11,389 nt of DNA from Deltaproteobacteria bacterium. Lineage in GTDB: Bacteria; Desulfobacterota; SM23-61. Below, one piece after another: positions 6,005-11,389 of this stretch. The notes beneath the pieces were generated by a model. The model made no database searches. It was given only the letters and a program-made list of their open reading frames with translations, and was not told where the DNA came from. The stretch lies in contig JAPLIW010000150.1 of NCBI GenBank assembly GCA_026388915.1, positions 1-11,389 on the forward strand, given 5' to 3'. A program made the translations under genes and the position numbers. Within the stretch, counting starts at the first letter, position 1; each line of letters begins with the position of its first letter.

Positions 6005-7510
6005 TTATTTTTTGAAAGACATATCAACCACGAACAGCTTCTCATCGGCGCGTGGTTTCCAGTTCAGTCTCGCACTCACCCCGTAGATATCTATCTGCTG
6101 ATAAGCGAAAGCCCAGGGGACTTCCTCTTTGACCAGCTTGGCTGCTTCCGAATAGATCTTCTGGCGTTTGGCTTTGTCCATGATCGAGCGACCTTCTTCA
6201 ATCATGGCATCCAGCTTGGGGTTGGAATAATGGGAAAGAACTTGTCCGGTCCGCATCATGGGGAATAGCGTCGCATCCGCATCGAAAGTCGCGCCCCCCC
6301 ACCCCAGGAGGTAGGAAGGCCCCGCTTTATGGGCGTAGGTCATATTCATGTAGGTCCCCCACTCGTGGATCTTGACTCGGGCATTGATCCCGACCTTGCG
6401 CAGATCTCCAACCGCTGCCTCCGAGACCTCCTTGTCGTTCAAGTATCGTCCGTTGGGAGAATTGAGGGTCAGCTCAAATCCCTGGGCGCCCGCCTCGGCC
6501 AGGAGCTTCTTGGCCATTTCCGGATTAAAAGGATTAGGCCGAATCGCCGGGTCATACCCGAAATGATACTTGGTGAACGGGGTTCCTAAGCGGATGGCGT
6601 TTCCCTCGAGGACATTTTTGAGAATTTTATCCACATCAATGGCCTGGGCGATGGCCTGGCGGACTTTCTTATCGGCCACCGGTCCTCCCTGGGTGGTATC
6701 GAAAGCCATGAAGATGACCCGGGAGCTGGGAACCTTGGCCACGGAAGAACGGCCTTTCCAATCCATGAGGCGGGCCAGATGGGGGGGAATATTCACGATG
6801 ATGTCCGCTTCCTGAGTCTGAAGGGCTGCCACCCGGGTGGTGGCCTCGGGAATGGGCCGTAAGATCGCTTTTTTGATCCTGGGTGCCCCGCCCCAGTAAC
6901 GGTCATTGGCCTCGAGGGTCAGTTGATCGTCCTTGACCCATCGGGCTAACTTGTAGGGCCCTGTCCCGATGGGATGGAGGGCGATATGGGAAGGCCCTTT
7001 ATCCCGAGTGTACTGGGGGGGCATCATCGCGCCGAGGTGGGCGAGTTGGGCGTCCAGGTAGGGGTATGGTTTGGTCGTAATCACCCGGATCGTGTAGTTG
7101 TCTATGATTTCTACCCGATCGATGATTCCCACGAGCGTGGTCTGTTTGAGCTTATTTTTCCCGTCGGCGATCCGCTCCAGACTGAATTTTGCCGCGGCAG
7201 CGTTGAAGTCTTCCCCATTATGGAATTTAACCCCCTTGCGCAGGGTGAATTCCCAGGTGGTATTGTTGATCAGCTTCCAGGAGGTTGCCAAAAGGGGAGT
7301 GAGCTTCATCTCGTTATTCCGGAGGAGCAAGGTTTCGTAGATATTCAGCAGCACGTTGAAAGCCGGCGTTTCATAGTGGTTCTGCGGGTCCAACGTCCCG
7401 GGGTCCACCCCCTGGGCGATAAACACCGTGTCCTTGGGGGCGGCCGAGGCGATGCTGTAACTCAGCAAAGCCACCATGAGGGTGAACAGAGAAGGGAGAA
7501 TCTTCTTCAT
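6005..7510 (-). CDS. ABC transporter substrate-binding protein, family 5 (peptide/nickel type)
   Basis: This is a 501-residue periplasmic solute-binding protein of the DppA/OppA/NikA class (SBP_bac_5). The signal peptide is MKKILPSLFTLMVALLSYSI followed by ASA (cleavage near 23-24). Family features are the N-terminal GVDPGTLDPQ (34-43), LTPLLATSW (70-78) and WEFTLRKGVKFHNGEDF (86-102), which match the family signature. The ligand is probably a short peptide or similar small molecule but cannot be named. The ATG at 7510 is chosen because AGGAGGAG lies just before it and the signal peptide then starts correctly; the frame is open to an ATG at 7582, which would add 24 residues ahead of the signal. 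No permease or ATPase genes adjoin it, so it is an orphan binding protein here. The cyclophilin fusion gene follows 29 bp downstream. A promoter candidate lies at 7585-7613. Confidence 0.92.
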   Translation of the reverse strand: MKKILPSLFTLMVALLSYSIASAAPKDTVFIAQGVDPGTLDPQNHYETPAFNVLLNIYETLLLRNNEMKLTPLLATSWKLINNTTWEFTLRKGVKFHNGEDFNAAAAKFSLERIADGKNKLKQTTLVGIIDRVEIIDNYTIRVITTKPYPYLDAQLAHLGAMMPPQYTRDKGPSHIALHPIGTGPYKLARWVKDDQLTLEANDRYWGGAPRIKKAILRPIPEATTRVAALQTQEADIIVNIPPHLARLMDWKGRSSVAKVPSSRVIFMAFDTTQGGPVADKKVRQAIAQAIDVDKILKNVLEGNAIRLGTPFTKYHFGYDPAIRPNPFNPEMAKKLLAEAGAQGFELTLNSPNGRYLNDKEVSEAAVGDLRKVGINARVKIHEWGTYMNMTYAHKAGPSYLLGWGGATFDADATLFPMMRTGQVLSHYSNPKLDAMIEEGRSIMDKAKRQKIYSEAAKLVKEEVPWAFAYQQIDIYGVSARLNWKPRADEKLFVVDMSFKK

Positions 7511-7584
7511 GGAACTCCTCCTGCGGGATGGATATGGGGAAGATAGATGAAGAGCGAAGGGCTCTTTGATCTTCCAGTTCATTC

Positions 7585-7613
7585 AATTTATCCTTTTCAT
7601 CGCCGGCGATCAA
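7585..7613 (-). promoter_or_regulatory. sigma70-type promoter candidate for the solute-binding-protein gene
   Basis: On the minus strand TTGATC (7613-7608) and TAAATT (7590-7585) are 17 bp apart, each matching consensus at 4 of 6 positions, giving a leader of about 70 nt to the ATG at 7510. It also argues against the longer ATG at 7582, which would lie at or before the transcript start. No equally good promoter was found for the divergent protease gene. Confidence 0.32.
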
Positions 7614-7705
7614 GGAGAAAGAAAACCGGAGATCTTCTTTTTTTATCCGCCGTCTTGTGGTAAAAATAGAAGATTCCTGGAACGAACATTACGGGAGGAG
7701 GATGT

Positions 7706-9046
7706 ATGAACGAATTTTCCTTCTGGGAGAGAGAACTTCCTTCGTTCAGCCGCCGGCATTTTTTATGGCTCCTGTCCATGTCCGCCGCCGGGGCGGCGGT
7801 CAGCTGCGCCACCAGCCCGGTTACCGGAAGAACCCAGTTGATGCTGGTTTCCGAAGAAGAAGAAATCCAGATCGACCGGCAGAACGCCCCTTTTCAGTTT
7901 TCGGCGGATTACGGGCAGATCCAGGACCAAGGCCTCAACAATTATGTCCAGCAAGTTGGGCAGAGCCTGGCGGCCCGAACGCACCGTAGCCAGATGCCCT
8001 ATTCCTTTAGGGTGGTCAATGCCAACTACGTGAATGCTTATGCCTTTCCCGGGGGCAGCATTGCCTGTACCCGGGGAATTCTTCTCTCCCTGGATGATGA
8101 AGCGGAACTGGCAGCCCTCCTGGGCCATGAGCTGGGACACGTGAACGCCCGGCATACGGCGCAGCAGATGTCCAAAGGGAAGGTGACCAACACGATTGTG
8201 GGCGGCTTTTCCGTGGTGGCCGGCGCCGTAGCCGGGGGGCTGGGGCAGCTGGCGGGCGCTGTGGGAAGCATCGGGGCCGGGGCTCTGTTGGCCTCTTACA
8301 GCCGGGACAATGAACGGGAGGCGGATGCCCTGGGTATGGAATACATGGTCAAGGCCGGCTATGGCCCGAAGGGGATGGTGGGTTTGATGGAGATGCTCCA
8401 AAGCCTCTCCAAATCCAAACCCAGCACCATTGAGCTCATGTTTGCCACCCACCCCATGAGCGATGAACGTTACCAGAGCGCGGTGAAAAATTCTCAGACG
8501 AAATATGCTTCCGCCCAGAACCTCCCCCTGAACCGGGAAAGGTACATGGATCATACGGCCAGGCTCCGCGCCATGAAGGGCACCATCGAGGAGCTGCAAA
8601 AGGGGGAACAGGCGATGAACGGCCAGAAAATGGGGGAGGCGGAGGCCCATTTCCAGAACGCCCTGAAGCAGACCCCCAATGACTATGTCGGCCTGGTCCT
8701 GATGGCCACCTGCCAGATCGTCCAGAAGAAACCCGCCGAGGGCCTCCGCTACTCGGAAGCGGCCAAGTCCGTTTATCCGCAGGAAGCCCAGGCCTACTAC
8801 CTGAGCGGATTTGCCAAGCTCCAGACCCGGAACTTCGCCGGGGCCTACCAGGATTTCAGCTCCTATGAAAAAGTCCTGCCCGGCAACCCCACCACCGTCT
8901 TCTTCAAGGGATTCTCAAAGGAAGGAATGGGGAACAAGGAGGAGGCGGCCAAGGAATACCACCGCTACCTCCAGGTCGTGCAGGAGGGGAAATTCGCCCA
9001 ACACGCCTACGGGCGGATGGTAGAGTGGGGATACTACAAACGCTGA
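7706..9046 (+). CDS. M48 family metalloprotease with C-terminal TPRs, Tat-type lipoprotein (BepA-like)
   Basis: This is a 446-residue zinc protease. The N-terminus has a twin-arginine motif SRRHFL (15-20), a hydrophobic stretch and a candidate lipobox ending at Cys34 (AAVSC), so it is probably exported folded and lipid-anchored. Zinc ligands are His141 and His145 in HELGH (Glu142 catalytic) and Glu203 of EREAD (203-207). THPMSDER (248-255) is the conserved His-Pro loop of BepA/YfgC proteins. A Gly/Ala-rich segment (164-196) separates the zinc sites. Residues about 300-430 form TPR-like helical repeats (GEAEAHFQNALKQTPND and following), the part that in BepA contacts the BAM/LPS-export machinery. 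A role in outer-membrane protein quality control is inferred from that family. GGAGGAGG directly before the ATG supports this start. The GNAT gene begins 40 bp downstream. Confidence 0.9.
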   Translation: MNEFSFWERELPSFSRRHFLWLLSMSAAGAAVSCATSPVTGRTQLMLVSEEEEIQIDRQNAPFQFSADYGQIQDQGLNNYVQQVGQSLAARTHRSQMPYSFRVVNANYVNAYAFPGGSIACTRGILLSLDDEAELAALLGHELGHVNARHTAQQMSKGKVTNTIVGGFSVVAGAVAGGLGQLAGAVGSIGAGALLASYSRDNEREADALGMEYMVKAGYGPKGMVGLMEMLQSLSKSKPSTIELMFATHPMSDERYQSAVKNSQTKYASAQNLPLNRERYMDHTARLRAMKGTIEELQKGEQAMNGQKMGEAEAHFQNALKQTPNDYVGLVLMATCQIVQKKPAEGLRYSEAAKSVYPQEAQAYYLSGFAKLQTRNFAGAYQDFSSYEKVLPGNPTTVFFKGFSKEGMGNKEEAAKEYHRYLQVVQEGKFAQHAYGRMVEWGYYKR

Positions 9047-9086
9047 ACCCTGATTCCGAGTCGGCAGAATTTTCAAATCCTGGGTT

Positions 9087-9551
9087 ATGGTTTCCGTTGT
9101 TCCTGCCCGTGCAAAAAAAGATCTCCGCGAGGCCAAGATCCTCTTCGAGGAATACGCTGCTACCCTGGATTTCGCCCTCGATTTTCAGAATTTTGCAGAG
9201 GAATTGGCCGGCCTTCCGGGGGGCTATGCCCCGCCCGAAGGCTGTCTCCTCCTGGCCCTACACCGGGATCAGGTCGCCGGGTGTGTGGCCCTGAGAAAAA
9301 TCGGGCGGGATATCTGCGAGATGAAACGGCTTTTTGTGAGGCCGTCCTTCCGCCACCTGGGAATCGGCAAGTCTCTGGCCCAAGCCGTGATTCAAGAAGC
9401 GAAAAAGAAGGGCTATACCCGCATGCGTCTGGATACGGTTCCATCCATGAAAGAGGCCCGGGCGCTTTATGGATCACTGGGTTTCGAACCCATTCCTTCC
9501 TATTGCCACAATCCCATCCCCGGGGCCGTTTTCCTGGAGCTGAGGCTTTAA
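9087..9551 (+). CDS. GNAT family N-acetyltransferase
   Basis: This 154-residue acetyltransferase has one GNAT domain that transfers an acetyl group from acetyl-CoA to an amine; the acceptor is unknown. Motif A is VRPSFRHLGIGKSLAQA (84-100), with the pyrophosphate-binding RHLGIG. It is followed by MRLDTVPSM (113-121) and the ALYGSLGFEPI end (126-136) typical of motif B. The N-terminal LFEEYAATLDFALDFQNF and LPGGYAPPEGCLLLA belong to a widespread small GNAT subgroup. The region before the ATG has no clear Shine-Dalgarno sequence (only weakly purine-rich), so expression may rely on coupling to the protease gene 40 bp upstream; the start is therefore less certain than the frame. No signal peptide is seen. 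Confidence 0.88.
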   Translation: MVSVVPARAKKDLREAKILFEEYAATLDFALDFQNFAEELAGLPGGYAPPEGCLLLALHRDQVAGCVALRKIGRDICEMKRLFVRPSFRHLGIGKSLAQAVIQEAKKKGYTRMRLDTVPSMKEARALYGSLGFEPIPSYCHNPIPGAVFLELRL

Positions 9552-9561
9552 AGACCAAGAC

Positions 9562-9705
9562 TTTCTCTCGCCCGCTTCGCTAGAGACGCAGAGCTCACAG
9601 AGGGAAAAACAACAACCTTTTTAGTATCAAAACCATAAATCCGCCTTTTCTCTGTGTCCTCTGCCCCTCTGCCATAGACAACGGCTTTTTTCTCTCGCCC
9701 GCTTC
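9562..9705. repeat. 17-bp direct repeat flanking an intergenic element
   Basis: TTTCTCTCGCCCGCTTC occurs exactly at 9562-9578 and 9689-9705, with a 110-bp interval. After each copy the sequence continues with related CGCAGAG..CAGAG..AAAAA stretches, suggesting two diverged copies of one longer unit. The copies flank the inverted repeat at 9588-9664 between the convergent GNAT and MsrAB genes. Confidence 0.7.
9588..9664. repeat. inverted repeat with 37-bp spacer in convergent gap
   Basis: GCAGAGCTCACAGAGGGAAAA (9588-9608 with a GG bulge) pairs with TTTTCTCTGTGTCCTCTGC (9646-9664), 17 of 19 positions matching apart from the bulge. The spacer is 9609-9645. The CTCTG-rich arms look like short repeated units. 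It sits 37 bp after the GNAT stop and 82 bp from the MsrAB stop, where a bidirectional terminator would be expected, but no long T run follows either arm directly. Confidence 0.6.
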
Positions 9706-9745
9706 ACTCGATTCCGCAGAGAACGCAGAGAAAAAAAGGGTGAAG

Positions 9746-10873
9746 CTATTTCTTTTCCGCAAAGAGCTTTAAGTATTGACCGTACCCCTCCTTTTCCAGG
9801 TCCTCTTTGGGGATGAAGCGCAGCGCCGCCGAATTCATGCAGTAGCGAAGGCCGGTCGGAGGGGGCCCATCCGGGAACACGTGGCCCAGGTGAGAGTTTC
9901 CCTGCTTGCTCCGCACCTCCGTTCGCTTCATAAACAGCTTGTGATCATCATGCTCTTTCAGGTTCCCGGGTTCCAGCGGCCGGATGAAGCTGGGCCACCC
10001 GGTCCCCGAATCATATTTGTCTCGGGAGCTGAAGAGCGGTTCCCCGGAGACGATATCCACGTAGATTCCTTCCCGTTTGTTGCTCCAGTACTCATTCTGG
10101 AAGGGAGGTTCCGTCCCCTCGTGCTGGGTTACTTCATATTGCAGGGGAGTTAATTTCTTCCGCAGCCCGGCATCGTCGGGTTTCGCGTCAGAGCCTTTAA
10201 CCGCCGCCTGCTCCTTCTTCCCTTCCTTTCCCCAGACCTTTTCAATGAACGGGTCGCGCCCGGAGCCGTGACGGTAGTAGCTGTACCGCAAGGGGTTCTT
10301 CTTGTAATAATCCTGATGGTAATCCTCCGCCTCGTAGAATTTGGTGAATGGGACAATCCGGGTCACAATGGGCTTGGCAAACTTCCCGGATTTGCCCAGC
10401 TCTTCCCTGGATTTTTCGGCCAGTTTCTTCTGCTCTTCGTCGTGGTAAAAAATGACGCTCACATACTGCGACCCCCGGTCAACGAACTGCCCGCTGCCGT
10501 CGGTGGGGTCGATGTGCCGCCACAACACGCCGAGAAGCATTTCATAGGATACTTTTTCCGGGTCATAGTAAACCTGGATGGCCTCCACATGCCCTGTTTT
10601 CCCCGAAGTTACCTCTTCATAGGTGGGGTTTTCCTTATCCCCCCCGGTATAGCCGGATATGACTTTCACCACGCCGGGGATTTTTTCAAAATCAGACTCA
10701 CTGCACCAGAAGCACCCCCCGGCAAAGGTGGCGATTTTCAAATTTTGTGATTCCGTGGTCTTGGCCGCCATGGCGTTTTTCCCCTCCTTGGCAAGATCCG
10801 TTTTTTGGCATCCAAAAGCGATCAACCCCATGGATACCAAAATCCCGATAAAAAGCAAAATTATGGTTTTCAT
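9746..10873 (-). CDS. msrAB: MsrA-MsrB fusion: peptide methionine (S/R)-sulfoxide reductase, lipoprotein
   Basis: This 375-residue bifunctional enzyme reduces both epimers of methionine sulfoxide in proteins. Residues 1-22 are a signal ending at Cys22 (AFGC, lipobox-like), so it is probably a membrane-anchored periplasmic enzyme. The MsrA domain (about 45-205) has GGCFWCSES (52-60) with catalytic Cys54, and the EDYHQDYYKKNP end (183-194). The MsrB domain (about 238-370) has SGEPLFSS (276-283), GTGWPSF (290-296), SHLGHVFPDG (327-336) and RYCMNSAALRF with catalytic Cys345. The whole protein contains only four cysteines: 22, 54, 57 and 345. The MsrB part therefore lacks both the zinc cysteines and the resolving Cys found as GCGWPSF in Neisseria PilB. 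The order A-B matches PilB without its thioredoxin domain. An AAAGGA lies just before the ATG. It is transcribed alone. Confidence 0.95.
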   Translation of the reverse strand: MKTIILLFIGILVSMGLIAFGCQKTDLAKEGKNAMAAKTTESQNLKIATFAGGCFWCSESDFEKIPGVVKVISGYTGGDKENPTYEEVTSGKTGHVEAIQVYYDPEKVSYEMLLGVLWRHIDPTDGSGQFVDRGSQYVSVIFYHDEEQKKLAEKSREELGKSGKFAKPIVTRIVPFTKFYEAEDYHQDYYKKNPLRYSYYRHGSGRDPFIEKVWGKEGKKEQAAVKGSDAKPDDAGLRKKLTPLQYEVTQHEGTEPPFQNEYWSNKREGIYVDIVSGEPLFSSRDKYDSGTGWPSFIRPLEPGNLKEHDDHKLFMKRTEVRSKQGNSHLGHVFPDGPPPTGLRYCMNSAALRFIPKEDLEKEGYGQYLKLFAEKK

Positions 10874-10947
10874 GTTCCTTTCCCCCTTTTAAACCCCTAT
10901 CTGTTTGGCCACAAATCAGGAGGATTCTGGTGAATGGATGGTAATAA

Positions 10948-10974
10948 GCATCAATCACCTAATGATTTTGATGC
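10948..10974. promoter_or_regulatory. operator-like inverted repeat upstream of msrAB
   Basis: GCATCAATCA (10948-10957) and TGATTTTGATGC (10963-10974) are inverted, with a 2-nt bulge and a 5-bp centre. The site is 75-100 bp upstream of the msrAB ATG in an AT-rich stretch, a plausible place for a regulator. The binding protein is unknown. Confidence 0.4.
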
Positions 10975-10995
10975 CTAAAAAATCAAGCGAGGTTC

Positions 10996-11142
10996 ATGAA
11001 AAGGAAGGGAAAAGCACAGTCACGACCTCCAGCAGAGCCGGAGGCTTGGAAAACCGTGAACCGCCCGAAGAAGAAGTTTAACCTTCCGATTTACCTTAAG
11101 AATCTCATTCAATGTTTTCCCCCGAACGGACCGGGGCATTGA
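10996..11142 (+). CDS. possible 48-residue basic small protein
   Basis: An ATG at 10996 opens 48 codons to a TGA at 11140-11142. The product starts MKRKGKAQSRPP, is rich in Lys, Arg and Pro (for example NRPKKKFNLP at 22-31) and has a short hydrophobic run LPIYLKNLI. GCGAGG lies just before the ATG as a weak ribosome-binding site. I do not recognise it. The two intergenic hairpins at 11026-11044 and 11109-11142 fall within it, and its codon choice is less GC-biased at third positions than in the neighbouring genes, so it may be chance. Confidence 0.22.
   Translation: MKRKGKAQSRPPAEPEAWKTVNRPKKKFNLPIYLKNLIQCFPPNGPGH
11026..11044 (+). repeat. small imperfect hairpin
   Basis: CCTCC-A-GC-AGA-GC-C-GGAGG forms a 5+2 bp stem with one A/C mismatch and a three-base loop. 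It resembles the subterminal foldbacks of IS200/IS605 ends, but no transposase gene or partner end is present. Confidence 0.35.
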
Positions 11143-11234
11143 CTAGCCCTAAGTTAACCTTTTCTGATCATTAAAGTTTTCGCCGGAATTGACGATAACT
11201 GTTAAAAATCATGGATTTTTGGGGTTAAGACACT

Positions 11235-11252
11235 CTGGTCCAGCCGGACCAG
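11235..11252. promoter_or_regulatory. perfect 7-bp hairpin/operator upstream of the last gene
   Basis: CTGGTCC (11235-11241), loop AGCC, GGACCAG (11246-11252) form a perfect inverted repeat 63 bp before the ATG at 11315. It may be a dyad operator or a leader hairpin for that gene. It is not followed by a T run, so it is unlikely to be a terminator. Confidence 0.4.
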
Positions 11253-11314
11253 GACAGAATCTGGCGGATTGATTTATTATCACCGGTTGATTCTGAACTC
11301 GAGAAGATCAGATT

Positions 11315-11389
11315 ATGGAAAAAACCCGTCCCAAAGAAATCGCCCCGCTGGTCCTTCTGCCGACGGTTTCGGCGAAAGAAATCGTCGAA
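11315..11389 (+). CDS. start of an unidentified gene, cut by the window end
   Basis: An open frame begins at ATG 11315 and runs 25 codons to the last base. The product begins MEKTRPKEIAPLVLLP, with a mildly hydrophobic patch and no clear signal peptide. GAGAAGA about eight bases before the ATG could serve as a ribosome-binding site. Third positions are mostly G or C as in the other genes of the window (for example CCG CTG GTC), which favours a real gene. The part seen is too short to assign a family. Confidence 0.5.
   Translation, partial: MEKTRPKEIAPLVLLPTVSAKEIVE

Larger units (their letters stand above)
10874..11314. other. 441-bp gap between msrAB and the last gene
   Basis: No large open frame is present. 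The gap holds four inverted repeats, at 10948-10974, 11026-11044, 11109-11142 (TCAATG/CATTGA arms around a C/G-rich inner stem) and 11235-11252, and one possible 48-codon ORF (10996-11142). It must contain promoters for the divergent msrAB and the rightward gene at 11315, but no -35/-10 pair stands out. TTGACG at 11189-11194 and TTGACT at 11139-11144 lack well-spaced partners. Confidence 0.5.

Noticed and set aside
6974..7546. 190-codon open frame on the plus strand opposite the solute-binding protein
   Set aside because: It is a shadow of the binding protein's conserved N-terminal half and has no motif of its own.
7511..7582. Upstream ATG at 7582 as start of the solute-binding protein
   Set aside because: It would put 24 polar residues before the signal peptide and lies in the probable promoter. 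The ATG at 7510 has a strong ribosome-binding site.
7763..8650. 295-codon open frame on the minus strand opposite the M48 protease
   Set aside because: The plus strand encodes HELGH, EREAD and TPRs in frame. The reverse product is low-complexity and matches nothing recognisable.
11026..11044. IS200/IS605 element end
   Set aside because: There is only one short foldback, with no transposase remnant and no second end in the window.

Overview
This window looks like chromosomal DNA of a GC-rich Gram-negative bacterium, most likely a deltaproteobacterium (Desulfobacterota/Syntrophobacterales type). That assignment is an inference. It rests on the style of the acyl-CoA synthetase and of the CsgG/TolB-like domain, on the lipoprotein and Tat-type signals, and on several short intergenic repeat types that I associate with that group. 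No ribosomal gene is present to fix the taxonomy. There is no phage, integrase, CRISPR array or complete insertion sequence.

Layout. From 1 to 932 there is a 28-bp palindromic repeat and then an alpha/beta hydrolase. From 937 to 2635, three leftward genes encode a small P-loop nucleotide kinase of the mainly archaeal UPF0200 type, a stand-alone HNH nuclease and a PmtA-like SAM-dependent methyltransferase. A 465-bp gap (2636-3100) holds a terminator-like hairpin, a good sigma70-type promoter and a C/G-rich repeat, followed by a long-chain acyl-CoA synthetase (3101-4768). Leftward again come a secreted fusion of a CsgG/TolB-like domain to a cyclophilin (4869-5975) and an orphan family 5 solute-binding protein (6005-7510). 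Divergent from these are a Tat-lipoprotein M48 protease with C-terminal TPRs (7706-9046) and a GNAT acetyltransferase (9087-9551). A leftward MsrA-MsrB fusion lipoprotein (9746-10873) follows. The last 516 bp hold inverted repeats, one possible 48-codon ORF and the first 25 codons of a further gene.

How the genes fit together. There is no single obvious pathway. The stretch from 4869 to 10873 is rich in exported protein-maintenance functions: a peptidyl-prolyl isomerase, a BepA-like protease and a methionine sulfoxide reductase. This suggests, without proving, a locus for envelope protein quality control. The acyl-CoA synthetase fits a lifestyle using or making fatty or aromatic acyl-CoAs.

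The most unusual sequence-level signal lies outside the genes. Three separate intergenic spots (1525-1621, 4784-4866, 9588-9664) carry elements of the same architecture but unrelated sequence. Each has two imperfect inverted arms, in the first two clearly built of 6-7 bp tandem units, around a spacer of 35-39 bp. One of them supplies the stop codon and last residues of the HNH gene.
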